Below the pieces are notes generated by a model. The model saw only the letters and a list, made by a program, of their open reading frames with translations. It was not told the DNA's origin and did no database searches. A program made the translations under genes and the position numbers. A DNA stretch of 64,000 bases, taken from NCBI GenBank assembly GCA_016794505.1, contig JAEUJZ010000073.1, forward strand, positions 1 to 64,000. Reading direction: 5' to 3'. This document shows, piece after piece, positions 9,284 to 18,646 of the stretch. Numbering within the stretch: the stretch's first letter is position 1; each line of letters begins with the position of its first letter. This stretch comes from Myxococcales bacterium. GTDB taxonomy: Bacteria > Myxococcota_A > Polyangia > Palsa-1104 > JAEUJZ01.

Positions 9284-9364
9284 GGCGGGTGCCTCACGTT
9301 CGATAGGGTGTAAACCCCACTCCTCAAGTCATGGTGCGCTGGGCGGACCGATGGGCGTCGACGC

Positions 9365-11479
9365 TCAGCTCGGCAAAAGCAGGCCGACCAGGCGCGGCAG
9401 GGCATCGGCGAGCTCGGGCGAAAGATCCGGCGAGAGCTCACCCAGGCTCTTGGCCAGCGTCGACAGCGTGTCGCGCAGCAGGCGCTGGGTGGCGGGTGTC
9501 CACAGCGTGGCGAATTCCGCTTCGCCAAACGAGCGCGAATAAATGCGCTCGCGCAGGCTGTCGACGATCTGCGCGACCACGGCTGGCCGTGGCTGCGCCG
9601 GCCCTAAGACCGCCGCCTCATCGACGAGAGCCGCGCGCAGCGGCACAAGATCGCGCCGCGACAGCGGCACCAAGGCCGGCGGACGCATAAGAAGCAGGTT
9701 GCCAAGCAGCGTGCCCACAAGATCGACCAGCAGCACGGCATCGCGGCCAGGGCAGGTCTTGCCCAGCGTCTCGACGACGTGGTCGCGCCGCAGGCCCAGG
9801 CCGGTGCTTAGAAGCTGGCTCAGGCTGGAAAGCTCGCCAAGCAGCGCCGTCGCCCGTCCCAGATCGCGCAGGCTGGCAAATGGGCGGGTCGCGGTCGATG
9901 TCGGCTCTGGCGGATCGCCGTCGAGCCACAGGCTGTACAGCGGGCGAACAGCCAGCAAGGCCGCAAGCGGCTGTGCCCAGCGCGCAGGCAGGCTCTGCAC
10001 GCGCAGCGTCAGGGCGAGCACCTCGGCGGGCGTGCTGACTCGGCTGGCATCGGTCGGCGTCGCCGCGGGCCGCGTCAAAATACCGTCGCTGCTGGCCAGC
10101 AGCAAAAGCGCGAGCTTGCGCGGCTGCACCGTCAGGCTGTACCCGACGCGGAACAAGTGCAAAAGCGAGACCTCGCGCAACACATCGGCAGCCCGACGGA
10201 TGTCGACGGCAAGCGACTCGTTCTCGGCCGCGGCTGGCGACTCGGCCACCGTGGGTCCACTGGCTGCGCCTTGGCCCATCTTGCTGGCAGGCAGCAGGCG
10301 AAGCTCAAGCCCCAGCGAGATGTATCCGACGGTGCGGCGCAAGGTCAGACGCAGCGCATCGACATCGCCTAGCTCGACGCGATCGGCCGAGAGCACGCGG
10401 TTGCCCAGCACCATCAGGTGCTGCACCAAAAGCGCCCGCTCGGGCTCGCTTAGGTGGGCGACGGCGCGAGCAAACGTGCTGTCGTCTTCGCCCAGGCCGG
10501 GCACGGTGCGCAGAAGCGCCCCCGACACGGTGTCGCTGCCCGGCAGCACGTGAACAGCAGCCGGTGGAGACGCCCGCAGCGCGGCAGCCAACGGCTCTAG
10601 TTCCGACGGTGGCGCTGGCTTGTGCGGGTCGAGCAGCAGATACACTTTCAGCGCTTCGTAGTACTCGATGTACCCCAGATCGGCCATGCGAGCGCTGCGG
10701 AAGCGATATGCGTTCTCGGCGGTCTCGGGCCCGACGTCGTACCCGGCGCTCTGGACGATGGCCCGCGCTAGCTCGGCATTGCCGCGGTACAGCGCATCCA
10801 GCAAGCGCTGGATCTGCCCGATGGCGTCGCTGGGGTCGCCGGCACTGGGCTCGGATGCCGGCCCGGCAGCCAGCGCGGGCTCTTTGTCTTCGTCTGGAAG
10901 AGCGGCCGAAGGCGGCAGGATGTCGACGCGGAACATGCGATCCGGCGTGTCAAAAAACACGCCCTCGGGCTGATCCGGCGGCTCTTCGTTTTTATAGATG
11001 TCATAGACGCGGATGCACGGCCCAAGCAGGGTCGTCCACAGCTCAGGATCCAGGCCCTCAGCGACGACAGAGAGCTTGCTTGGACCCAGCTCAGCCAAGG
11101 CCAAAAGCCAGGGCAGAACGCGCGCCGGATCCAGCCGATCGCGCTCCCAGCCGTCCATATCCAAGAACGCCTGCACCTGCTCGGTCGAGCACAGGGAAAG
11201 CACATCCAGCGCGTCGGCCAAGCCCAGGGCGCGAACGAACAGATACAGCGGCTGCACGGGCGCCGACCGCACCAGGCGAGCCGCGTCGGGACGCTCAAGA
11301 AGGTGATCCAGAACCTGCTGCGGATCCGGGCTCTGCGCCAGCCACTCGCCGCCGCTGGCATAAAGCGGCGTGATCGCCTTGGCCGGTTCCGTGGATGAAG
11401 CAGACGCCGGGCGCGACGCCGGACCGCGAGACGCGTGGCGCGAGGCAGAAGAGGAAGGCGGAGCAGGTCGCTTCGGCAT
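9365..11479 (-). CDS. DUF6178-like protein of unknown function
   Basis: This is a soluble, Leu/Ala-rich, mostly helical protein of 704 residues. After a Ser/Ala/Pro-rich N-terminus it contains PLYLFVRALGLADALDVLSL, FLDMDGWERDRLDPARVLPW and CIRVYDIYKNEEPPDQPEGV, and later LMVLGNRVLSADRVELGD. From memory these match DUF6178, seen in sulfate- and metal-reducing deltaproteobacteria and myxobacteria. The ATG at 11479 was preferred because the longer open frame runs antisense through the neighbouring epimerase gene. It is 11 bases downstream of that gene, so it is likely co-transcribed. No catalytic motif was recognised. Confidence 0.6.
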   Translation of the reverse strand: MPKRPAPPSSSASRHASRGPASRPASASSTEPAKAITPLYASGGEWLAQSPDPQQVLDHLLERPDAARLVRSAPVQPLYLFVRALGLADALDVLSLCSTEQVQAFLDMDGWERDRLDPARVLPWLLALAELGPSKLSVVAEGLDPELWTTLLGPCIRVYDIYKNEEPPDQPEGVFFDTPDRMFRVDILPPSAALPDEDKEPALAAGPASEPSAGDPSDAIGQIQRLLDALYRGNAELARAIVQSAGYDVGPETAENAYRFRSARMADLGYIEYYEALKVYLLLDPHKPAPPSELEPLAAALRASPPAAVHVLPGSDTVSGALLRTVPGLGEDDSTFARAVAHLSEPERALLVQHLMVLGNRVLSADRVELGDVDALRLTLRRTVGYISLGLELRLLPASKMGQGAASGPTVAESPAAAENESLAVDIRRAADVLREVSLLHLFRVGYSLTVQPRKLALLLLASSDGILTRPAATPTDASRVSTPAEVLALTLRVQSLPARWAQPLAALLAVRPLYSLWLDGDPPEPTSTATRPFASLRDLGRATALLGELSSLSQLLSTGLGLRRDHVVETLGKTCPGRDAVLLVDLVGTLLGNLLLMRPPALVPLSRRDLVPLRAALVDEAAVLGPAQPRPAVVAQIVDSLRERIYSRSFGEAEFATLWTPATQRLLRDTLSTLAKSLGELSPDLSPELADALPRLVGLLLPS

Positions 11480-11490
11480 GGCAGGCAGAC

Positions 11491-12588
11491 TTAGTAGCGC
11501 AGCGTCGAGCGCACGTCGCGGATGGTCTCGTCGAGCGTCTCGCCGGGATCGCGGCAGGAAAAGCCCAGCTCCGCGCGGGCCAGCGACGAGTCGCAGTACC
11601 AAAAGACCTGTCCCAGCTCGAACGAGACGCGATCGACGGGCGAGGTCTCGCCGCGGTGCTGATAGACATGGTCGACGGCGCGGGTGATGCGGTTCAGCCA
11701 CGAATTCCAGCCGGCGGGCACGCGCAGCCAGGGGCCTTCGACTTTGGCGATGCGCCCCAGGCGCCCGAGGAATTCGGCAAAGGTCCAGTTCGGCCCGCCC
11801 AGCAGATAGCGCGCCCCCGGCCGCCCCTTGTGCATCGCGGCCACGCAGGCTCGGGCGGCGTCGCGCACATCGACGAACGAAAGGCCTCCCGATGGAATCG
11901 CGGCGATCTCGCCACACAGGAACTTGCGCACATCTTCCGTCGAGGATCCACGGCGATCACCGGGTCCCAAAAGCAGGCTGGGGTTTACGCAGACGATCTC
12001 AAGCCCTAGGCGCGCCCCCAGATCCAGGGCCAGCTTTTCCTGATAGATCTTCGACAGGTAATACGGCCAGTTCCCCACGAGCTCGACGGGATAGGGCCAG
12101 GTCTCGTCGGGAATCGGTGCAGCTTCGCGGCTGACCGCGATCGTTCCCGACGTGCTGGCCAGAACCACGCGGCGCACCCCTGCCCGCTTGGCGGCGTACA
12201 AAAGGTGGCGCGTGCCCTCGACGTGCAGGCGCATCATGTCCTGCGCCTTGTGCGGATCGCGCGACACCAGGCCGGCCAGGTGATAGACCTGACGACAGCC
12301 GTCGAGCGCAGCCAAAAGATCGTCGGACACCACGTCCTCTGTCGCACCGCGAGCCGGGGCCGCATCCGTTCCCGCCGCCAAGGACGCAGGCAAGACATCG
12401 CCGCTGTACTGGGACACGCCCAGCTCTTTCAGCGTCGGCGTTGGCTTGCGCACCAGCACTCGAACCGACTGTCCGTTTTGCCGCAACGCGCGCAGCACAT
12501 GCTCGCCCAAAAAGCCGGTTCCACCGGTTACAAGAACAGGATGGTGTCCGTCGGTGTTTGCGGTCTCTTGGATGGTCTGTGCGCTCAT
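11491..12588 (-). CDS. NAD-dependent epimerase/dehydratase (extended SDR)
   Basis: This 365-residue extended short-chain dehydrogenase has the nucleotide-binding motif VLVTGGTGFLGEHVLRAL, the structural VYHLAGLVSRD, the serine region VVLASTSGTIAVSR, and the catalytic YYLSK (YxxxK). The pattern resembles dihydroflavonol reductase and HpnA-type sugar or sterol epimerases. The substrate is not identifiable. About 40 residues of polar insertion (rich in Ala/Asp/Ser) follow the first beta-alpha unit. The ATG at 12588 gives a normal N-terminus; the frame continues upstream but without family sequence. It is divergent from the AgmX-like gene and followed closely by the DUF6178 gene. Confidence 0.82.
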   Translation of the reverse strand: MSAQTIQETANTDGHHPVLVTGGTGFLGEHVLRALRQNGQSVRVLVRKPTPTLKELGVSQYSGDVLPASLAAGTDAAPARGATEDVVSDDLLAALDGCRQVYHLAGLVSRDPHKAQDMMRLHVEGTRHLLYAAKRAGVRRVVLASTSGTIAVSREAAPIPDETWPYPVELVGNWPYYLSKIYQEKLALDLGARLGLEIVCVNPSLLLGPGDRRGSSTEDVRKFLCGEIAAIPSGGLSFVDVRDAARACVAAMHKGRPGARYLLGGPNWTFAEFLGRLGRIAKVEGPWLRVPAGWNSWLNRITRAVDHVYQHRGETSPVDRVSFELGQVFWYCDSSLARAELGFSCRDPGETLDETIRDVRSTLRY

Positions 12589-12762
12589 GCCGGTTCCCAG
12601 TGCGGGCGCGCAGCATAGCAAGCGTCGTCGCAGGGGCAAGACGCTTTTGTGGCGCAGCCCGACGATCGCCCCGGCAGGCTGCTCATGTCGACGTGGGAAG
12701 CTGGCTTGGCGAGCCGCGTTTTGCGATATCGTCGTGTCGCAGGCGGAAAGGTCGATACGCAG

Positions 12763-13464
12763 ATGGCAGTCCGGTCGTTTTTCTTTGGTTTCGTGACAGC
12801 AGCCGCGCTCGCAGCAGGTGGGTATTACTACTATCTGCAGAAGCCAGATGCCGATCCCTGTCGCGTCTGCAGCACCGGCACCAAGTGCGCCGCGGGGCTG
12901 TGTGTGGTCGCGGTCACGCCGCCGCAGCCCGTACCGAAAAAGCGTGTCTTTCGGCGGGGCTCGACGGGAACGGCCGGCGCAGTGGCGACCACCGGCAGCG
13001 GTACCGGCAGCCCACCGCCCTTGCCGGGCATCGAAGGTCCCAGCGAACCCGCGCAGCAAAGCGAGCCGCCGCCGCCGCCACCGCCGCCCCTGCGACCGGA
13101 AGAAAAGCGCCTGATCGCCGTCGGGGACAAGCTGACCGGCACCGAGGTCCTAAACCTTGCCGAAGCGAACAACGGTGCCGAGCGCGAGCTTTCGCAAGAA
13201 GACATCGACGCCGTGTTCCGCCCCAAGCAGGGCGCGATCATCGGCTGCATCGACGACGCCCGCGGCGAAGCGCAGCTAGATGGCCAGATTACCGTCGCCT
13301 TTCGCATCCGCAGAAGCGGCGATGTGGCCGGCGTGCGCGTCGAGGCACCGGCCTATCTGATCAACCACGGCCTGCTCGACTGCTGTCGCCGCATCGTGTC
13401 TGGTCTGCGCTTCCCGCTGTCGACCAAGGCGCAGATCGTCACGTATCCGTTCTCGCTGCACTGA
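12763..13464 (+). CDS. Membrane-anchored AgmX/PglI C-terminal-domain protein
   Basis: This 233-residue protein has one N-terminal membrane segment (VRSFFFGFVTAAALAAGGYY), a short Cys-containing region (CRVCSTGTKCAAGLC), a proline tract (PPPPPPPPLRPEEK) and a C-terminal domain: VFRPKQGAIIGCIDDA, then GQITVAFRIRRSGDVAGVRV. This matches the AgmX/PglI C-terminal family, a TonB-like periplasmic domain of myxobacteria linked in Myxococcus to adventurous gliding and envelope machinery. The ATG at 12763 was chosen so the membrane segment lies at the N-terminus. A conserved Cys pair (DCCRR) precedes the last strand. It may interact with ExbB/ExbD-type motors such as those at the right end, which is inference. 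Confidence 0.7.
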   Translation: MAVRSFFFGFVTAAALAAGGYYYYLQKPDADPCRVCSTGTKCAAGLCVVAVTPPQPVPKKRVFRRGSTGTAGAVATTGSGTGSPPPLPGIEGPSEPAQQSEPPPPPPPPLRPEEKRLIAVGDKLTGTEVLNLAEANNGAERELSQEDIDAVFRPKQGAIIGCIDDARGEAQLDGQITVAFRIRRSGDVAGVRVEAPAYLINHGLLDCCRRIVSGLRFPLSTKAQIVTYPFSLH

Positions 13465-13515
13465 CGGCGCTGCACCGGGCAGACAGCAGGCGGGCCTTGC
13501 GACTATCCTGGGTCT

Positions 13516-15258
13516 ATGTTCCACGCTGCGATGATGTGTTCTCGCTTGGGCCGGTGCGGTGCGCTGCTGCTTTCGGGGGCGCTGGGCTGTGGCGCCCAGC
13601 TTTCCCGTGTGGGAAGCCCGGTCCAAACCGCCGCGGGGCCGCCGCGCATCGACCGACTGACCGACCTGGGCAGCCTGCCCTTACCGACGCAGGGACCGCT
13701 GCCCGAGCGACAGGCCGACGGGCTGTTGACGCCGGGCGAGTGGGTCGCTGTCCGCGGCCAGAACCTGGCGGGCTCGCTCGACGCCCGACTGGCCGGGCGC
13801 CCGCTGCGGATCGGTGGCTATCTGGCCGACGGTGGCGTGCTCTTGCAGGTGCCGCGCGGGCTGCCTGTGGGCCAGCAGGTGCTGTCGATCGACAACGGCC
13901 AAGGTCGAGCCGAGACGCCCGTGCAGACCGCGAGCTATGTCATCGCGGCAGATGCCGAAGGCAGCCACGTGGCATTCCGTCGCCTGCAGCTTGAAACCGA
14001 CGATAAAGGCCCGCGACTGGGGCTCGCCGACGCAGCCAGCTTGAGCCACTCGCGCGCTCGCTTCTTGGCGCTGTCACCCGACGGAGGAATTCTGTACGCG
14101 CTGTCCGAGGCAACCGCGGCTGGCCCGGCAGCGGCAGCAGCGAATCCCCGCGATCCGGCGGCTCGATCGGCGAGCGCAAGCAGCGTCAGCCAGGCATCCC
14201 TTTTGGTTGTGCAGATGGGGGCGAAACAAGGGCCTGCTGCCGTCGCCAGCCTGCCGCTTGTGCTGCCCGGTGAGCCCACGGCGATCCGCATGAGCCCGCA
14301 GGGCATTCTGGCCATTGCGACCGCGCGTGCGGTCACGCTGCTTGCCACGGCCGAGACACCGCTTTCGCCGCGCATCCTGCAGACGCTGGGCCTGGTGAGC
14401 GAGCCCGAGCCGCGGGCGCTGACCGCCGGGGCCTTTCTGAACGGCGGACGGACCTTGGCCTTGCTAGAGGCCTATGGCAACGACGTGTATTTCGTCGATC
14501 TGGCGACGCCGACCGCCCCGCAGCCGCGCGGCATGCTGAACCTGTCTGGCGCCGTGGGCGAGCCGTATTCGATCGACCTGGCCGAGACTCCCGACGGCGC
14601 GTCGCTGTGGGTGCTGCAGGGACCGAACTTCCGCCTGGCCGGCAAGCGGCTGCGCGACGGGCTGAAGGGAGCCTGGGGCGCTGCGACGACGCTGCAGTGG
14701 AAGCGAGCCGGACGTGCGCTGGGCGGCGTGGTGGCGCCAGATCGCGGCGCTTCGCACGCTCGGCTCTTGCGGCTGGTCGTGGGGCCCCAGGGCGCGGATC
14801 TGGCCGACGAGATCGCGCTGCCGCCAGCGCTTTTGCCACTTTCCATGACCGCGACGGCAGACGCAGTTCATATAAGTGTATTGCATGGAGAAAATCCGTT
14901 CCAAAACGTAGAAGCATCCCTGACCGGCATCGAGCGTCTGTTTTCGGCGCTGCGCAGCACGGTGCAGGTCGGGCAGGTCTTGCGCGTCGACGCACACAGC
15001 GGGCAGAGCCAGGTGCAGACGCAGGGGCTGGCGATGTACGGCGAGCTTGCGACCCTGCCCGGCGGAGGGCTGCTCATCGGCACGCTGCGCCTGGGGCCGG
15101 GGTATCTGCCACCGCGGCTGACGCTGGACTTTGGCTTTGAGATCGGCGGCGGCCCGTTTTCCAAGCACCGCGAAGTCGCAAACACTGCCCTGGGCCTCGG
15201 TGATGCGGTGCAGCGCTTGGTGCCGCCCTATCGCATCGATCGCATCGCGGCGCAGTAG
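13516..15258 (+). CDS. Lipoprotein with IPT/TIG-like and propeller-like regions
   Basis: This 580-residue protein begins with a signal ending in LLLSGALGC, a good lipobox. Residues about 65-150 (LTPGEWVAVRGQNLAG, LLQVPRGLPVGQQVL) look like an IPT/TIG immunoglobulin-like domain. The rest repeats blade-like strands (FLALSPDGGILYALSE, SIDLAETPDGASLWVLQG), suggesting a beta-propeller. The function is unknown; surface display or carbohydrate binding is possible. It follows the AgmX-like gene by 51 bases on the same strand. A short AT-rich patch at about 14866-14912 inside the gene uses codons unlike its neighbours. Confidence 0.6.
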   Translation: MFHAAMMCSRLGRCGALLLSGALGCGAQLSRVGSPVQTAAGPPRIDRLTDLGSLPLPTQGPLPERQADGLLTPGEWVAVRGQNLAGSLDARLAGRPLRIGGYLADGGVLLQVPRGLPVGQQVLSIDNGQGRAETPVQTASYVIAADAEGSHVAFRRLQLETDDKGPRLGLADAASLSHSRARFLALSPDGGILYALSEATAAGPAAAAANPRDPAARSASASSVSQASLLVVQMGAKQGPAAVASLPLVLPGEPTAIRMSPQGILAIATARAVTLLATAETPLSPRILQTLGLVSEPEPRALTAGAFLNGGRTLALLEAYGNDVYFVDLATPTAPQPRGMLNLSGAVGEPYSIDLAETPDGASLWVLQGPNFRLAGKRLRDGLKGAWGAATTLQWKRAGRALGGVVAPDRGASHARLLRLVVGPQGADLADEIALPPALLPLSMTATADAVHISVLHGENPFQNVEASLTGIERLFSALRSTVQVGQVLRVDAHSGQSQVQTQGLAMYGELATLPGGGLLIGTLRLGPGYLPPRLTLDFGFEIGGGPFSKHREVANTALGLGDAVQRLVPPYRIDRIAAQ

Positions 15259-15336
15259 TTCAGGGGCAAGGCCACGGCTCCTTCGTCGGGTCCCGTCGCG
15301 CGCTGCCCAGCACCGCAGCGACGAGGATGAACGCCG

Positions 15337-16455
15337 TTAGCGGCGCAGCAACAGAAAGACGAAGAACAGCACGCTGGCCAAAAAGAAGCCGGCGGCAGCA
15401 GCCAAGCCAATGCGCAGCGTCGACACATTGCCGCTGCCGTCTTTCTGCCGCACAAACATCGAGGTCAGGATCGATCGCGGCTCGCCGCCTGCAGGCGCCA
15501 GCGAGGCCGTCGCTGCCAAGGCCAGAGCCGGGGCCGGATTGGCGATTGGCCCGCTCGGGCTCATCATGCTGGGGTTCGGCGTCGGGACGTTGTGTTCTTC
15601 CAAGATCACGCCCAGGCGTGTCGCGACATCGGCCATGGTCGGCCGATCCCCCTGCGTCTTTTTCAGCATGTCTTCGATCAGCGCGACGAATGCCGACGGT
15701 GTCTCGGGGCGGCGCTCTTTCAGCGGCGGTGGCGACTCGTACAGGTGCGCAGCGCGCAGCTTGTCGCTGCTCTGCGCGACGAAGGGCGCGGTACCGCTCA
15801 GCGTCTCGAACAGCACCACGCCCAGCGAATAGACATCGGCTTTTCCGTCGACGCGCGCCGCTCCCAGCCACTGCTCGGGCGCCATGTATTCCGGCGTTCC
15901 CAAGGCCACACCGTCGCGCGTGCTGACAGGCTGCGCGCCTTCTTCCTGATGCTCGGCTTGAAGCTTCGCCAAGCCAAAGTCGAGGATCTTGACGCGCTGC
16001 CCACCCGGCACCGTGTCGTCGCGCAGCAGCATGATGTTGTCGGGCTTGAGATCGCGGTGGATGATCTTTTTGCGATGCGCCGCCGACAGCCCCGTCGCGA
16101 TCTGCCAGCCCAGCCGCGCCACTTGCAGCGGCTCTAACAGGCCGAAGTGACGGCGCAGCGACTCGCCCTCTAGAAACTCCATGATCAGAAAGGGCATGCC
16201 GTCGGGGAACTGGCCGTGGTCGTGGATGGCGACCATCGACGAGTGACGGATCAGGTTGGCGGCCAAGGCTTCGTTAAAGAAGCGCTTCACCAGATCCGGG
16301 CTCTTGCACCAGTCGGGATGCAGGACCTTGATAGCGACGCGGCGCTGCAGCGTCTGGTGAACGGCTTCATAGACCTCGCCCATGCCCCCCGTGCCGATGC
16401 GACGGACGATGCGATGGTTGCGAACGACTTGACCTTCTTGCAGAAGCGGCGGCAT
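15337..16455 (-). CDS. Membrane-anchored Ser/Thr protein kinase
   Basis: This 372-residue Hanks-type kinase has the glycine loop RRIGTGGMGEVYEA, the ATP-binding lysine in VAIKVLH, the catalytic loop HRDLKPDNIMLL, the metal-binding DFGLAK and the activation segment GTPEYMAPEQW. A Pro/Ala linker leads to a single C-terminal membrane segment (SVLFFVFLLL) ending in RR, so the kinase faces the cytoplasm and almost nothing is outside. That tail-anchored layout is unusual compared with kinases carrying a sensor domain. It lies 90 bases downstream of the cyclase-like gene on the same strand, which suggests a shared signalling unit. Confidence 0.9.
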   Translation of the reverse strand: MPPLLQEGQVVRNHRIVRRIGTGGMGEVYEAVHQTLQRRVAIKVLHPDWCKSPDLVKRFFNEALAANLIRHSSMVAIHDHGQFPDGMPFLIMEFLEGESLRRHFGLLEPLQVARLGWQIATGLSAAHRKKIIHRDLKPDNIMLLRDDTVPGGQRVKILDFGLAKLQAEHQEEGAQPVSTRDGVALGTPEYMAPEQWLGAARVDGKADVYSLGVVLFETLSGTAPFVAQSSDKLRAAHLYESPPPLKERRPETPSAFVALIEDMLKKTQGDRPTMADVATRLGVILEEHNVPTPNPSMMSPSGPIANPAPALALAATASLAPAGGEPRSILTSMFVRQKDGSGNVSTLRIGLAAAAGFFLASVLFFVFLLLRR

Positions 16456-16545
16456 GCGTGCGACTCGCCGAGGATCTGCGGGACCGGGCGGGCATCCCAG
16501 GGCGGCGATGCGGCCATTCTGCCACAGTCCATCCGGCCTGGATCT

Positions 16546-18471
16546 TTACGCTGCGGAAGCCGGCGATGTGACAGCGGGATCAAGCTGAGCGCGCACGACC
16601 GCCACGGGTGCATCCACGCCGCGCACCGACAGCAAAAAGCGCGGGCCGATGCGCAGCCCGACGAGAGAAGGATCGGTTGGACGCTTGGCCAGCGCCTCGC
16701 CCAAGCTGGCCGGCAGCACGATGTCGCCGGGGTGGGCCTCGCGCAAAAGACGCAGACACAGTCCCAAGGTGGCGCCGAAATAATCAATCAAGTCGCTGCC
16801 CGCCGGAGTCACCACCTGCGCCGCACCGCCATAGATGCCGATGCGCAGGCCCACACCCGCCGCCGCGTCATGGCAGGCACGCAGCCGAACCAAGGCCAGC
16901 TGAGCTTCCGCGGCCACCTGTACGGCGGTCTCGGCGTCGGCAAAGGCGGCGAGCAGGCCATCGCGCTCGCGCCGCACAACAGTGCCGACGGGCTCGACGA
17001 TGGGCGCCCCTTCTTCCGACGACGAATCGGGCTGACTGCGCGGGCGCTCGATCAGCGATCGCAGAAGCTCAAAGTGTTCTTCGCTGAAGCGAAAGGCGTC
17101 GAGATCGCCGGCCTTCTGCTGAAGCTCGACCAGCCCGACTAGCTCGGTGTGCAGAAGCACAACCTGCGGCACGGCAAACAGGCGCCCCACGGGCAGAAGC
17201 TGCGCCTGCGGACCGCTGCGCAGCAAGCGCCGAAACAGCGGGCGCAGGGTCACACTGTGGGCATCGCACAAAGGCCGCGGCGCATCGCTGCGCAGGATGG
17301 CAAGGTGCCGCGGCGTGGTCGATTCGTGGCGAATGTGCAAGGTGCCGCCCATCGCGACTTCGATCTGGGCTGGTTGGATCGCGTCTCCGACGCTGGCTTG
17401 GGCTGCGCTCTGCCCCAGCGTGCTGACGTTCAAGCGCGCCCGCAGACCGCCGCGGACAAACAGCTCATAGTCGCCCGGAGCCCGCGGCACCGAGACCGCA
17501 CACTGGCTGGCCGCCGGCAAAAGGATCTGCGCTTCGATGTGCGGCGTCTCGGCTGGACCCCCGACGGCAAAGGCCACCGCTTTGTCCGCGCCATAGTGCG
17601 CCACCTGCGGTCGCAGATCACGCGATACCGCGAAGCTGACTTCGACGCGATCGGCCAAGCTGGCTTCGATCGAAAGCTCGCAGCGTGGACAGGTGGCCGT
17701 CGCTGGCAGGCTCGCCAAGCTGGCAACGCGCGCCGCGGGTCGACGACAGCTTGGACAGATGACATCCCAGTGCAGCGTAAACAGGCCGTGTGCCGCACCC
17801 GCTATAAAGGCGTCGAGCAGCGCCCCGCGCGCCGCTCCCCAGGCATCGGCCAGGGCGTATGGATGCAGCGTGTCGTCATCGAGATCGTCGAGTAACGCGA
17901 CGTGCTCAAGCAGACGATCGAGCAGCCGGGAAGAAGACTCGGAGAGCGCGCCGCGCGCCGCGCTGGCTCCGGCAGTCAGCTTTTTTGCATCAAGCGCGGT
18001 AACCCGCCGCAGCAGCCCGCCGCCCCGCGACAGATCGGTTGCGATCCGCGATAGCGTCCACAGCCAGCGACGCATGCAGATCTCACCGAACAGTCGCAGC
18101 AGCGGTCGAAGCGTCGTGCTGCGCGGCGCAAGGACTAGCTCGATGGCAAGGCGCGTTCCTTGGTGCAGGGCCGAGAGCGCAAGATGCGTCTCGATGCGGC
18201 GCAGCGGCCCCCGCGGATACTCGCGGCGCAGCACCAGCCGCTCGGCGGTCTGCCACTCGACCGGAAGCTCCCAGAACCCCAGCCCCCCCCACGCGCGCTC
18301 GGAGAACATCTCGAAACGAGCGGCGCTATCGGGCTGGTTCAAAAGAGGCCGGTACGTGAGTGGGACTTGACCGAGCGCGCGGTGCAACCGCGACGTATCC
18401 GCGAGAGCCGACCACAGCGCCTGCGGTGCCGCTGCGTGTTCAAGCTGCCGTTTGAGCGTGATGGGCTCCAT
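16546..18471 (-). CDS. DUF5939-type protein with degenerate class III cyclase domain
   Basis: The N-terminal ~150 residues match a DUF5939/SRPBCC-like domain (ALWSALADTSRLHRALG, RREYPRGPLRRIETHL). A zinc-ribbon-like pair follows (CPSC, then CPRC). The last ~200 residues have class III adenylate-cyclase order: VVLLHTELVGLVELQQKAGD, then RRERDGLLAAFADAETAVQVA, then GLRIGIYGG. The first metal Asp (usually FADIxG) is replaced in HTELVGL and the GDG turn reads RDG, so catalysis is doubtful. It may be a regulatory pseudo-cyclase. The ATG at 18471 is used; a TTG lies one codon upstream. The Ser/Thr kinase gene follows directly. Confidence 0.65.
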   Translation of the reverse strand: MEPITLKRQLEHAAAPQALWSALADTSRLHRALGQVPLTYRPLLNQPDSAARFEMFSERAWGGLGFWELPVEWQTAERLVLRREYPRGPLRRIETHLALSALHQGTRLAIELVLAPRSTTLRPLLRLFGEICMRRWLWTLSRIATDLSRGGGLLRRVTALDAKKLTAGASAARGALSESSSRLLDRLLEHVALLDDLDDDTLHPYALADAWGAARGALLDAFIAGAAHGLFTLHWDVICPSCRRPAARVASLASLPATATCPRCELSIEASLADRVEVSFAVSRDLRPQVAHYGADKAVAFAVGGPAETPHIEAQILLPAASQCAVSVPRAPGDYELFVRGGLRARLNVSTLGQSAAQASVGDAIQPAQIEVAMGGTLHIRHESTTPRHLAILRSDAPRPLCDAHSVTLRPLFRRLLRSGPQAQLLPVGRLFAVPQVVLLHTELVGLVELQQKAGDLDAFRFSEEHFELLRSLIERPRSQPDSSSEEGAPIVEPVGTVVRRERDGLLAAFADAETAVQVAAEAQLALVRLRACHDAAAGVGLRIGIYGGAAQVVTPAGSDLIDYFGATLGLCLRLLREAHPGDIVLPASLGEALAKRPTDPSLVGLRIGPRFLLSVRGVDAPVAVVRAQLDPAVTSPASAA

Positions 18472-18646
18472 CAACCAAGGTCTGCTCTTGCCCTAGTCCC
18501 CTAGACCGACGCGGTGAAGCGATCAGCCTAGTTAGGCGCCTCTATTTTATCGCGGATTGAGCAGCTTGCGGGGGCAGAGATCGACAAAAAAACCGCGCGA
18601 ATTCGCGGACTTGCAGTTGCGGGCAGCGGACGTGGGGCGGGCAGGT

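Noticed and set aside
12441..13994. 517-codon open frame spanning the epimerase start, the AgmX-like gene and the lipoprotein start
   Set aside because: It crosses three better-supported genes and is Arg/Ala-rich without domain sequence.
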